Origin: an uncultured Mycoplasma sp.
Lineage (GTDB): Bacteria > Bacillota_I > Bacilli_A > RF39 > UBA660
Assembly (NCBI GenBank): GCA_902493595.1
Contig: CABUPU010000006.1
Coordinates: forward strand, 39,861 to 103,860
Direction of reading: 5' to 3'
Length of the DNA stretch: 64,000 bases
Shown: positions 1 through 9,243 of the stretch, in pieces
Numbering within the stretch: the first letter of the stretch is position 1
Layout: every line of letters begins with the position of its first letter
Notes under the pieces: generated by a model
The model's input: only the letters and a program-made list of their open reading frames with translations
What the model was told of the DNA's origin: nothing
The model's database searches: none
Program-made: the position numbers and the translations under genes

Positions 1-447
1 ATAATCATCCTCAACTTGAATTTTTACTGTTGCATTACCTATTACCTCAATACCAAGTTCCTTTTCAATTTTTAAGTTAACAAGTTCTCCAATAATTTTA
101 ACATCAGTAACTGTAGGTTGTTTTAATGCATTAACAATGATTTCACTATTACTATCAATCTTACCATTATCCTTTATAGGAACATTTATAGCATCAGTAT
201 AAGAAAACTTTCTTGTTGTAACTGCTGTCTTTGTATCATTATCATAGGAATACCAAACATTTACATCAAATGAACCTGATACATTAACTTTTCCAAGATT
301 ATTAACTCCCTTGAAAGAATGGTTTATTACCCAGCATCCCAAAATAGTATTCGGAGTTTCATCACACTCTATGTCATAGGAACTTACTACCTTTTTCTTA
401 CATTTTCCTATTATTGCCTTAGTAACGATTTCTTTAAAGTTTGACAT
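1..447 (-). CDS. cotE: Spore coat protein CotE-like, partial (C-terminus beyond window edge)
   Basis: The gene runs off the left edge, so only the first 149 residues are visible. The N-terminus reads MSNFKEIVTKAIIGK and is followed by PNTILGCWVINH and a stretch around VNVWYSYDNDTKTAV, which match the conserved blocks of the CotE morphogenetic spore-coat family. In Bacillus, CotE organises the outer coat. Two adjacent ATGs exist (448-450 and 445-447); the second has the better distance from the AAGGTG ribosome site. With SigG at 25.4 kb it argues for a spore-forming or recently spore-forming organism. The family match is by eye from motifs. Confidence 0.8.
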   Translation of the reverse strand, partial: MSNFKEIVTKAIIGKCKKKVVSSYDIECDETPNTILGCWVINHSFKGVNNLGKVNVSGSFDVNVWYSYDNDTKTAVTTRKFSYTDAINVPIKDNGKIDSNSEIIVNALKQPTVTDVKIIGELVNLKIEKELGIEVIGNATVKIQVEDDY

Positions 448-512
448 CATATCACCTTCCTAATGTAATGTATGCGGAATATGGGCAAAAGTTTCATAAA
501 AAACAATGTAAA

Positions 513-546
513 AAAACTGACAATCATCAAATGAATGCCAGTTTTA
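513..546 (-). terminator. Intrinsic terminator after the ABC permease
   Basis: On the minus strand an AAAACTG/CAGTTTT stem with further paired bases is followed by a T run. It starts directly after the permease stop codon and would end the natAB-like operon. Confidence 0.75.
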
Positions 547-548
547 AT

Positions 549-1703
549 TTAGTTAGAAAATAATACTTTTTCAGTTTTATAATCTTTAGAAATTAATATT
601 ATTAAAATAACGGAATAAATAATTGTAGATATAAACATCACTAACATATACATAATATCATTTTTTCCAATAGTTTGACAAAAAATCATTTTTAAAAATG
701 TTGCATGATTAACAATTGGTATTAATGACAAAGTTAAGTTCATTTTTATTCCAAGTGTATCTAAAATCATAGGTATCATTGTAAACAAACTAACTGGTGT
801 TAATGAAGATTGAGCTTCTTTATAAGATTTTGTTTTACTAGCAATAAATATGCATAGTCCACTTACAAATATTGAAAAAGTAAACATTATTAAAAGTCCC
901 ATTGTAATAGTCGAAAAGTTAAAATTTAAAATTGCCTCATTATATATATTAAACATTTTACTTGCAATTATAAAGGAAACAACAGTTAATACTATACTGA
1001 TAATCGAAGTGATTAAACAAGATATTACAATTGACAAGTATTTACCAATAATAAGTTCTTCATTTTTAATAGGAAATGTTAATATTGTTTCTAATGTTCC
1101 CCTTTCCTTTTCACTTGCTATTATATCAGTTGCTGTATAAATAGCGGTTAAAGAAATTGCCATTACAGCAAAAATAAATCCCATTGTTACAATCGTATTA
1201 ATTAAATCATCAGATCCTGATAAATTAACATAGTTATATGTAATATTTTTATAAACTTTATTGAAATCAGCACCAATTTCTGATAAATAATTTTGAGCTA
1301 AATAATCATTATAATTACTTAGAAAATTAGCAAAATAATTACTTGCAAGACTACTATTTTTAGTTTTATCATTTACATAAATATCGTAATTCTCATTAGT
1401 TTTTATTACATATGCATCTATTTTATTTGTTTCATATGCTTTTTGCATATCATCTTTATTTTCATAATACTTTATTTCTAAGTTTTCACTAATCAAGTTT
1501 TTTTCAATATCATTTAAATTATAGTTAATTCCAACATAATATTTTTCGTTTTCATTTGTATTCATTAATTTGTCATACACATAAGAGAAGATAAAGATAA
1601 AAAGTGGTATCATAATTGGTGTAATAAGCATCATCATAAGGGACTTTTTATCCCTTAATATGGTTCTTAATTCTTTTTTTATTGTGATAAATACATTATT
1701 CAT
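549..1703 (-). CDS. natB: ABC-2 type exporter permease (NatB-like)
   Basis: A 384-residue membrane protein. One N-terminal membrane helix (about residues 22-43) is followed by an extracytoplasmic domain of roughly 120 residues and then a block of five or six hydrophobic segments from about residue 165 onward, the layout of ABC-2 permeases of the NatB type. The sequence EKERGTLETILTFPIKNEELIIGKY before the membrane block is the family's typical coupling region. The start overlaps the end of the upstream ATPase gene by 8 bp, so the two are translationally coupled. NatAB exports Na+ in Bacillus, but substrates differ within the family and the substrate here is not shown by the sequence. Confidence 0.8.
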   Translation of the reverse strand: MNNVFITIKKELRTILRDKKSLMMMLITPIMIPLFIFIFSYVYDKLMNTNENEKYYVGINYNLNDIEKNLISENLEIKYYENKDDMQKAYETNKIDAYVIKTNENYDIYVNDKTKNSSLASNYFANFLSNYNDYLAQNYLSEIGADFNKVYKNITYNYVNLSGSDDLINTIVTMGFIFAVMAISLTAIYTATDIIASEKERGTLETILTFPIKNEELIIGKYLSIVISCLITSIISIVLTVVSFIIASKMFNIYNEAILNFNFSTITMGLLIMFTFSIFVSGLCIFIASKTKSYKEAQSSLTPVSLFTMIPMILDTLGIKMNLTLSLIPIVNHATFLKMIFCQTIGKNDIMYMLVMFISTIIYSVILIILISKDYKTEKVLFSN

Positions 1704-2451
1704 TTTCTTTACCTCCGATTAAAGCAAAAAATGCCTCTCTTAAATTACCAGTTTTAGTTTCTTTTTCAATTGATTTTGGCGTTCCCGTTTTAATTATTTT
1801 TCCTTTGTGAATTAATATTACTCTATCACAAATATTTTCTGCTTCCTCCATGTAGTGAGTTGAATAAATAATGCCTTTTCCTTTTGCTTTTTCCTTTTTT
1901 ATAAACTCTAATATGGTTTGACTTAAAATAATATCAAGCCCAGTAGTGGCCTCATCTAAAATGTAGTACTTAGGACTATGTAAAGCACATCTTGCTAAAC
2001 CAACTCTTTGAGTTTGGCCTGTAGATAAATTTTCAATTCTTTGATATAAGAAGTTTGTTAAATCAAATTCCTTTGCAATATTTTTTATTTTTTTATCTAT
2101 TTCAACTTTCGGAATATCGTAATACTCAGCACACATTTCTAATAACTCGTATGCAGATAAATCTTTGTATAATTTAGTATTACCGCTTAAAAAGCCAATT
2201 TCCTTTTTTATTACAATTTCGTTTTTATCATAAGAGTGATCATCAATAATAACATCACCTTCACTAGGTTTCATTATGCCAGTTATCATTCTAAGTAAAG
2301 TAGTTTTACCAGCTCCATTTGGCCCAAGTATTCCTAGAACTTCACCAGGTTTAGCCTCAAAACTAATATTATTTACCGCTAAAAAAGTTTCTTTTTGTTT
2401 TTTATTAATATTTCTTTCAAATTTTTTACTTAAATTTTTTACCTCAATCAT
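1696..2451 (-). CDS. natA: ABC transporter ATP-binding protein (NatA-like)
   Basis: A 251-residue ATPase with Walker A GPNGAGKTT (about residue 43), the signature NLSTGQTQRVGLARC, Walker B YYILDEATTGLD and a switch histidine in STHYMEEAE. This is the DrrA/NatA class that pairs with ABC-2 permeases. It precedes the permease gene and overlaps it by 8 bp. The signature LSTGQ replaces the more common LSGGQ, which is normal for NatA relatives. The role as half of a drug or ion exporter is by family; no substrate can be read from the sequence. Confidence 0.88.
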   Translation of the reverse strand: MIEVKNLSKKFERNINKKQKETFLAVNNISFEAKPGEVLGILGPNGAGKTTLLRMITGIMKPSEGDVIIDDHSYDKNEIVIKKEIGFLSGNTKLYKDLSAYELLEMCAEYYDIPKVEIDKKIKNIAKEFDLTNFLYQRIENLSTGQTQRVGLARCALHSPKYYILDEATTGLDIILSQTILEFIKKEKAKGKGIIYSTHYMEEAENICDRVILIHKGKIIKTGTPKSIEKETKTGNLREAFFALIGGKENE

Positions 2452-2471
2452 ATAAATATCCTTTCAAAATG

Positions 2472-2500
2472 AATAAAGAACCAGTTATTGATTCTTTATT
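2472..2500 (-). terminator. Intrinsic terminator
   Basis: AATAAAGAA and TTCTTTATT form a 9-bp stem that overlaps the stop codon of the small membrane protein gene and lies just upstream of natA. Confidence 0.6.
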
Positions 2501-2735
2501 ATTTCTTTTTCTTGTTTTTATTTTTATAAATTATAAATAAGCACATTGAATAAATCACATTTAATGCAATTGAAATTCCACCTAATCCAAAGTATAGTGA
2601 TGCAAACATTTTACTTCTTGTTGTATTGCCACCATTATAAACAACTCCAACAGTAAGTAAAACAGCACCAAGCACTAAGCCAAATATTAAAAATATCCAA
2701 GCACATATACGTAAAGTTTCATTTTCTTTTTTCAT
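2499..2735 (-). CDS. Small two-helix membrane protein, unknown function
   Basis: About 78 residues with a short charged N-terminus (MKKENETLRIC), two hydrophobic helices (about residues 11-33 and 45-68) and a lysine/asparagine-rich tail (KNKNKKKK). I place the start at 2735 because GAGG lies 6 nt before this ATG; a longer reading frame to 2786 has no ribosome site. It resembles small Firmicutes membrane proteins of unknown role. It lies upstream of natA and is separated from it by a terminator-like hairpin, so it may be its own unit. Confidence 0.6.
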   Translation of the reverse strand: MKKENETLRICAWIFLIFGLVLGAVLLTVGVVYNGGNTTRSKMFASLYFGLGGISIALNVIYSMCLFIIYKNKNKKKK

Positions 2736-2800
2736 CACAAACCTCTTTTCTATAATATGGTTACCACACATAAATAAAATAATCAATCACATTTTACTAT

Positions 2801-2832
2801 AAAAAAACTGCTACAACAAAGTAACAGTTTTT
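2801..2832 (-). terminator. Intrinsic terminator after the surface protein operon
   Basis: An AAAAACTG/CAGTTTTT stem (12 positions with one mismatch) is followed by a T run on the minus strand, directly after the stop codon at 2837. Confidence 0.75.
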
Positions 2833-2836
2833 CTTT

Positions 2837-3940
2837 TTAATTCATTAAAGTTTTACTGTTTTTATTATTTTTCATTCTTATTAGTATTACTGCAACAGCA
2901 ATAACTAAAGCAATTATTATTACATTTAATAAACATGTTAACCATATATTTGGTGTTTTACTTTTAATTATATTTATAAAGTAACTTTCTGTATCAGTTC
3001 CATCAGTAATTTTAATTTCTATTTTACTACCGTTTTTAAGTTTTTCATTACCAATTATTTCATATTTAATGTCATCATTACCTTTATCAATTACTATATC
3101 TAATTTCTTTTCATTATTTATTTTTAACTCGTAATTATAATTATTTTTATAATAATTTAATATATAGTTTTTAATAGTTATATTTTTTAATGAAAGTCTT
3201 TCTTTATTTGGATCAACTATATTCAATTTAATTTTGAATTCTTTTGTTGTTCCATCTTCCGCGGTTACAATAACACTAATCTCATTATCACCAATTTTTA
3301 AATTTTCATTACCTTTAATTTCATAATTAGCATTCTTATCATTTAATGATATTTCTATTTCTAATTTTTCAACAACCTTATCTAATTTTATATCATATTC
3401 AGTTATTGAATTACTAAAATTAAAATTTTCTACTTCCTTAATTTCAAATTTTTGAATTGTAGTATCATTACTTTTAGGTTGTACTGGACTTGGTGTAGGT
3501 TTTGATGGTTTTGGACTTGGTGTCGGAGTTGGGGTTGGAGTTGGCGTAGGTGTTGGTGCTGGTTTATTTGTAACGGTTACTGAAGCACTTCCAGAAACAT
3601 TTACAGCATTTCCATCATTTGCACTCGTTACATCCCCAGAAAGTGTAAGAGTTATTGTTCCTACTCCTGTTGATGTACAAGTTACTGGAAATGATTTATT
3701 TGTATCAAGTGCATCTAATGTTGCATCAGCAATATCAAGTTTACAACCACTTACAGGTCCTGAAGAAGCAACATGTAAGTTCCATGCTGCTGCTCCATTC
3801 ATATTTACATATGCTGTAAAACTTTCACCTGAATATATGCTACTTGAACTAACTGATAAACTAGCACTTGCGGCATTAACATTTAAAATTACTATTAAAA
3901 ATGATAATATTCCAGTTAAAATTAATTTTATTTTTTTCAT
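2837..3940 (-). CDS. Membrane-anchored surface protein with cadherin-like beta-sandwich domains
   Basis: A 367-residue protein. Residues 1-23 form a signal peptide ending near NVNAASA. Residues about 24-128 form an Ig-like or cohesin-like beta-rich domain. A Pro-Thr repeat linker lies at about 129-152. Two beta-sandwich units follow, of the kind typified by YDIKLDKVVEKLEIEISLN and TAEDGTTKEFKIKLN (Cadherin-like Pfam type). The C-terminus has one membrane helix (about 333-354) and a charged tail. It follows a secreted dockerin-bearing protease by 13 bp and shares its operon, so the first domain could be a receptor for that dockerin; this is inference from position only. Confidence 0.7.
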   Translation of the reverse strand: MKKIKLILTGILSFLIVILNVNAASASLSVSSSSIYSGESFTAYVNMNGAAAWNLHVASSGPVSGCKLDIADATLDALDTNKSFPVTCTSTGVGTITLTLSGDVTSANDGNAVNVSGSASVTVTNKPAPTPTPTPTPTPTPSPKPSKPTPSPVQPKSNDTTIQKFEIKEVENFNFSNSITEYDIKLDKVVEKLEIEISLNDKNANYEIKGNENLKIGDNEISVIVTAEDGTTKEFKIKLNIVDPNKERLSLKNITIKNYILNYYKNNYNYELKINNEKKLDIVIDKGNDDIKYEIIGNEKLKNGSKIEIKITDGTDTESYFINIIKSKTPNIWLTCLLNVIIIALVIAVAVILIRMKNNKNSKTLMN

Positions 3941-3953
3941 TTTTTTATCCTTT

Positions 3954-6900
3954 CTATCCTATAGTTTTTGTTCCTATCAAATGTTGTCTTATTCTTAATA
4001 AGTCTGCTGAATTTACTGTGTTATCATAGTTTATGTCTGATGCTGTAAAATATATTCCATTAAGTGGTTTTACTCCAATTAGATGTTGTCTTATTTTAAG
4101 TAAATCTGCTGAATTTATTATACCATCACCATTAATATCACCAGTAACTACATTTGTAAATTCATTAATTAAGTTACCAGAATCATATATTCTTGTTTTA
4201 GAACCAGTGAAAATTAAATTATTTGTTGAATCAACAGTTACACTATAATTATCACCAAGTTTAATATGATTTTTAAAACTACTTTCTGTTGTTCCCACAA
4301 TTACTTTACTAATTGTAAGATTATTTTCATCAACTGAATAATCATTTATTGAATATGTAAAACTTGATTTAAATATTGGATATAAAACTAATTCTTTTTC
4401 TAAAGTTATTTCATCACCAACATTATATTTTTGACCAGTACCATCTACTTTTGTATTCCAAGAATCAAAATAATAACCAGCCAAATCAATAGTACAATTC
4501 TCAATTTTAATAGTTTGTCCAATTTCATATTCTTTTTCATTTTTATTTGTGCAACTATCATCTAAACAATATATAATTTTAACTTTAATTTTTTCCCATT
4601 GAGCATATAAGGTTATATCCTCAGTAACACCTATCAATTGTTCATCTTCATAATATACACCCGTTCCATCTGATTTTGTATTCCAATTTTTAAATATATA
4701 ATTATCTCTTGTAAATATATTTTTAGATAAATTAGCACTTTCATTTTTTATTAGTTCCATATTAGGCATATTACCAATACCTTGGTTTGGATTAAACGTA
4801 ATTGTATATTTTTCTTCTTTCCATTGTGCATATAAGGTTATATTATTTTGTTCATCAAATGGAATATTATCAAAAATTATAGAATCACTTGATTTTGCAG
4901 AAAATTTTATTCCTGTTCCATCTTGTTTAGTGTTCCAGTTATCAATATAATAATTTTCTTTTGTGAAATCTAAATTTCCAAATGAAATAGTTCCTTCACT
5001 AGGATAAGTCATAGTCAAATCAACTGTTTTATTATTATTAATTGATGTCACACCATTTCCATCAAATGTTATTTTATATTGATTTTCACTCCAAATTGCA
5101 TATAATTTCAAATCTTCATTTATTCCACTCTCAATTAATTGCTCATCATAATAGACTATTCCTGTACCATCTGATTTAGTATTCCATTCTTTAAATGTAT
5201 GGCCTTTATATGTAAATAAGTTTTTAGCCAAATTAAACTTTCTATTAATAGCAACATCTTGTGAACTTTCTTCATTAGATGGATTGTTGCTATTAAATGT
5301 AATTGTTTTTGCTTCCAATATTGTTACTTGTATATCATCTTTATAACCATCATACAAACTAGATATATGAATTGTCGTTACACCAATTTTCTTTGGAGTA
5401 ATGACACCCGATGAACTAATAGTTAAATACTCATCATCATATGTCCATTTAATGTTCTTTGCATTATCAGTATTTGGAGAAATTAAATCATATATATTCT
5501 TTGTTTCTGAAATTTTCATTTCAAAATCATCAATTGTTTTAGTAAAGTCAAACTTATCCAGTAATGTTGTTAACATAGGAAATCTTTTATAGCCATCAAT
5601 TTCAGGTTTTGACCAATCTGATTTATGTTCAAAATAATTTGTGTAATTGTTTGTTATTAAATCATCTATTGTTACAGCAGTATTATTATTAATTGTTTTA
5701 GTAACATATGATGAAATATCTCCATAAAGTTTATCAGTATTTGTATACCATACACCACTTATATTTACCGAATTAGTTTGATTAATATAGCCAACAACTG
5801 CACCTAATCTAGTTGATGATTGTGCTTTATAACTACCAGCACTTATAGCGTTATTTATAGTAAGATTATTTACTAAACCACTATCACCAACTATGCCTCC
5901 GATAGCACTATTACCAAGTGAGCCATTACCACTCACTTTGCTATAACTTGCTGAGTCATTAATTGTTACGTTAAGTTTTTGCCCTTCAGCAACACCAATT
6001 ATTCCTCCGGCAAAAACTGTATCTATGTTACCAACACTTACATTCGAATACAAATTGTACATATTACAATTTACATTTTTAGTAACTGCTTTTGATACAT
6101 TTATACCTCCTATTAATCCACCATTATAGTATGATGAATTAACTTTACCGCCAATAACAGATACATTATTAATTTCTATTTCATCTGTTATAGATATTGT
6201 ACCAGCCAATGCACCAGCATTTAAATAACCATTAATATTTACATCTTTTATTATCAAATTTTTTATGTAATTGTTTGTTCCATAGATATTTTCAAATATT
6301 CCAACTGGGTCTTTACTTATATCTTTCGGTCTATTTATGTATACACCACTTATCACATGATTATTTCCATTAAAGCTTCCATAAAAATTACTAATTGGTA
6401 ACCATCCAGCACCAGAATTATAAAATAATCCTTTTGTATTAGTTGTATCATATGATAAATCTAAATCATTAGTTAGCACATAATGATTATCTTTTGTATT
6501 TAAATTTCTTAATCTATTTAAATCAGATGCAGTTTTAATTTCATAGGGATTTTCTTTCGTTCCAATACCCAACATTTTATTATTATGTGTTGTTAGTTTC
6601 CATTCAATTTCATCATATTTATTATTGTTATAATAAACCTCAATTGTATATGTACCTAATTTCACATTTTCACTATTATATGATAAAAGTGCGTTAATAT
6701 AATTAGAAACTGAATAATTTCTAAAGACATGAAATAAATTTGTAACATCCTCATTATTTTGATTCAATATTTTAAATGTTAAATTATCATTTGAAGATAA
6801 ATTTCTGGAAACTCCTGAAACAACAAATACATTATTATCATCAAAAGTTACTGTATGTGGATCTGAAATACATTTGTTATCATCTAAAGTACATTTAGTC

Positions 6901-8597
6901 AAGATTTTTTCACTTGTTGATTTAATATTTGTTAAATCAATAAATTTATCTTCACCAACATTACTTGTATGAATAGAGCCGTAATAATCATATTTAACAT
7001 AGTCACCTTCAAATGTTAATTTAAATTTTTCGGTATTTTCATCTAAAACTATATTATTTTCTGAAATATCAATTGTATGAAGTCCTGGTTGATAATATGT
7101 TTGAGGTTTTAATAATTCATAACTTGAAGCATAATTATAATCTGAAACAATTATTTCATTATTTCGATAATAAACATATATAGTTTTATTATATGCATTA
7201 ACATAAAATTTAACTTTTTTTAATAATTCTTTTGTATTTCCTTTTGTAAATGTAGTACTTTGTCCAGTTGCTCTATAAGAGTTATTATAATCTACTTCAC
7301 TTACATCAGTTATACTACTATAAGAACTTTTCATAGTATTATAAGGTAAATATATAAAAGTATCATTATTTCCCCATGAATTTTGTATTATCCATGCCCC
7401 ATTTATTGTATATAAATCACCTTTAGTACAAGAATAGTCATTTCCTACCTTTGTAGCATCAGTTATTTCAAAATCCGTTTTATTTAAGCAAATATTATGC
7501 GTGTAATTGTCATCCCACCCAATTACTGAAACTGCATGGTTCATTCCTTCACTAGGATTCCATCTATAAGGTATATAATATATAATGTTTTTTCCATTAG
7601 AATTTAATGCTTTTTCTGTTCCAGTTGGTATATATTCTACCGATAAATTTATATAAGCTCCAACAGAAACATATAAAGAACCATTATTAACAATTTGTTT
7701 CTTTATAAGACTTACTAAAGCATCAACATCGGACTGATTATTGGTTGATAACGGATTAAAAAATAGAAATTCATTTAAACTATATTCAGTATTGTCTATA
7801 TTTGTGATTTCAAATGGTGAAAGTTTAGAATTATAATTGTAATCATACTTCCAATATTTATTGCTTTTTATATTTTTATCGCTATTGTAATTTGACCCAT
7901 CACTGCAATTTCCATCACATAAAATTGGGGAAATACCAATTGCTGTTGAATTAGCAAATCTTAACATATTTCCGCCCCCATTTAGGTTGTCACCTATAAC
8001 TGGACTATTATTATATAAAAAAGGGTTTTTTCCTATATCTATTGAATTTGAAGGTGAAGTAGTTGCATAATCTATTTGTTTTTCAGAAAAAGTTAACATT
8101 TTAGTTTTGTTACTTTTTATAGCTAAGTGGCTTTCCAAAGAAGTTGCTGAAGAAAATGCCCAACATAACCCTTCAGAACCCTGATTATAAATATTTGTAA
8201 TGTAGCCGTCATCCCTTAAATTATAATATGATAATAATGTTTTTTCATTTGAAACACCTTGTTTTGCTAATAAATCATCCTTATATGAATGATCTATTAT
8301 ATATATTTCAGGTATATGACCATATTCACTACTCTTACCATTTTTTAAATATTCAACATAATCAGGATTTAAATATGGCTCTTCATCAACTTTATTCTTT
8401 TCAGTTAAAATAATTTCACCTGTCTTATTATAAACGTCCTCAATATACTTTTTTGCCTCGGATGGTAAATAATTATAACTTTCTGATTTTAATACTCTTT
8501 CTATTTTATTAGAGCTTAAAAGTTTAAATAATATAAAAGTACCTATAACCAAAACCACACTAAAAACTAAAACGATTTTTTTTACACGACTTCTCAC
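3954..8597 (-). CDS. Secreted C1A (papain-like) cysteine protease with GLUG-like region, InlB/Listeria-Bacteroides repeats and dockerin
   Basis: A 1547-residue protein. Residues 7-25 form a membrane or signal helix. The papain-like domain has the catalytic Cys145 (NQGSEGLCWAFSS), His354 (GMNHAVSVIGWDD) and Asn406 (WIIQNSWGN). The middle contains repeated GSFNGNNH- and GGIIG-like segments (GLUG type), then a bacterial Ig-like domain. At least four units of the Listeria-Bacteroides type follow, each around EWNTKSDGTG and LYAQW. The end is a two-segment type I dockerin: GDINGDGIINSADLLKIRQH and SDINYDNTVNSADLLRIRQH, each with calcium-binding Asp/Asn positions. It is probably an extracellular enzyme acting on host or dietary protein. 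The catalytic triad is complete. Confidence 0.85.
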   Translation of the reverse strand: MRSRVKKIVLVFSVVLVIGTFILFKLLSSNKIERVLKSESYNYLPSEAKKYIEDVYNKTGEIILTEKNKVDEEPYLNPDYVEYLKNGKSSEYGHIPEIYIIDHSYKDDLLAKQGVSNEKTLLSYYNLRDDGYITNIYNQGSEGLCWAFSSATSLESHLAIKSNKTKMLTFSEKQIDYATTSPSNSIDIGKNPFLYNNSPVIGDNLNGGGNMLRFANSTAIGISPILCDGNCSDGSNYNSDKNIKSNKYWKYDYNYNSKLSPFEITNIDNTEYSLNEFLFFNPLSTNNQSDVDALVSLIKKQIVNNGSLYVSVGAYINLSVEYIPTGTEKALNSNGKNIIYYIPYRWNPSEGMNHAVSVIGWDDNYTHNICLNKTDFEITDATKVGNDYSCTKGDLYTINGAWIIQNSWGNNDTFIYLPYNTMKSSYSSITDVSEVDYNNSYRATGQSTTFTKGNTKELLKKVKFYVNAYNKTIYVYYRNNEIIVSDYNYASSYELLKPQTYYQPGLHTIDISENNIVLDENTEKFKLTFEGDYVKYDYYGSIHTSNVGEDKFIDLTNIKSTSEKILTKCTLDDNKCISDPHTVTFDDNNVFVVSGVSRNLSSNDNLTFKILNQNNEDVTNLFHVFRNYSVSNYINALLSYNSENVKLGTYTIEVYYNNNKYDEIEWKLTTHNNKMLGIGTKENPYEIKTASDLNRLRNLNTKDNHYVLTNDLDLSYDTTNTKGLFYNSGAGWLPISNFYGSFNGNNHVISGVYINRPKDISKDPVGIFENIYGTNNYIKNLIIKDVNINGYLNAGALAGTISITDEIEINNVSVIGGKVNSSYYNGGLIGGINVSKAVTKNVNCNMYNLYSNVSVGNIDTVFAGGIIGVAEGQKLNVTINDSASYSKVSGNGSLGNSAIGGIVGDSGLVNNLTINNAISAGSYKAQSSTRLGAVVGYINQTNSVNISGVWYTNTDKLYGDISSYVTKTINNNTAVTIDDLITNNYTNYFEHKSDWSKPEIDGYKRFPMLTTLLDKFDFTKTIDDFEMKISETKNIYDLISPNTDNAKNIKWTYDDEYLTISSSGVITPKKIGVTTIHISSLYDGYKDDIQVTILEAKTITFNSNNPSNEESSQDVAINRKFNLAKNLFTYKGHTFKEWNTKSDGTGIVYYDEQLIESGINEDLKLYAIWSENQYKITFDGNGVTSINNNKTVDLTMTYPSEGTISFGNLDFTKENYYIDNWNTKQDGTGIKFSAKSSDSIIFDNIPFDEQNNITLYAQWKEEKYTITFNPNQGIGNMPNMELIKNESANLSKNIFTRDNYIFKNWNTKSDGTGVYYEDEQLIGVTEDITLYAQWEKIKVKIIYCLDDSCTNKNEKEYEIGQTIKIENCTIDLAGYYFDSWNTKVDGTGQKYNVGDEITLEKELVLYPIFKSSFTYSINDYSVDENNLTISKVIVGTTESSFKNHIKLGDNYSVTVDSTNNLIFTGSKTRIYDSGNLINEFTNVVTGDINGDGIINSADLLKIRQHLIGVKPLNGIYFTASDINYDNTVNSADLLRIRQHLIGTKTIG

Positions 8598-8665
8598 AAA
8601 CTACCTACTTCCTATTATAAATAATATCACAATCAATAATTTAAGTCCATAGTATTATTTAAAAA

Positions 8666-8692
8666 AATAGACTAAAAAAATATTTAATCTAT
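8666..8692 (-). terminator. Probable terminator after lemA
   Basis: On the minus strand an imperfect AGATTAAA/TTTAGTCT stem is followed by a run of seven T, just downstream of the lemA stop. Confidence 0.45.
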
Positions 8693-9240
8693 CTATAAAT
8701 TAACCTTAGCATCCTTTTCATTTTCAAGGGCTTTAAAATACTCTTCTTCTTTAAAACCATGAATTTTTGCTACAATAAGTGATGGAAAAGTAATAACCTT
8801 TTCATTATATAAAGAAACATTTGCATTATATGCCCTTCGCGAAGCAGATAAATGTTCTTCAGAATCAATTATAGCCTTTTGTAAATTTAAAAAATTTTCA
8901 TTTGCTTTTATATCAGGGTATTTTTCAATAATAACATTAATTTTATTCATTGTTTCATCAAGTGATGAATTAATATTTTTAAGTTCATTTAAACTCATAT
9001 TATTACGAAATTTTATGACACTTAATAAAACCTCTTTTTCATGTTTTGTATACCCTTTTACAACTTCAACAAGATTTGTTATAACATTATATCTTTTAGA
9101 TAATGCTACATCTATTCCAGATAATGCTTCACTTATTTTAAGTTTATACTTTTTAAAATATTAAGAGTTCCAATATAATTTCCTAATATAATTAAAAATA
9201 TAATCCCTATAACTATTAATAAAATATGTTTTGCTTCCAT
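8693..9240 (-). pseudogene. lemA: LemA family protein, interrupted by a one-base frameshift
   Basis: The intact C-terminal frame reads from MSLNELKNINSSLDETM to the stop and matches LemA. Upstream, starting at the ATG at 9240, a membrane helix frame (MEAKHILLIVIGIIFLIILGN) is stopped early at LKSINLK. Adding one base in the A run at 9150-9154 joins it to the frame KYKLKISEALSGIDVALSKRYNVITNLVEVVKGY, giving a normal LemA of about 182 residues. So this is a full-length lemA broken by a single homopolymer deletion, or a sequencing error. It starts 3 bp after the DUF3137 gene, its usual partner. Confidence 0.8.
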
Positions 9241-9243
9241 TTA

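Noticed and set aside
850..1140. 96-residue plus-strand frame inside the ABC permease gene
   Set aside because: Shadow of the permease on the other strand, no ribosome site.
3480..3560. Tandem repeat of Pro-Thr codons
   Set aside because: It is the linker of the surface protein, a normal low-complexity coding repeat.
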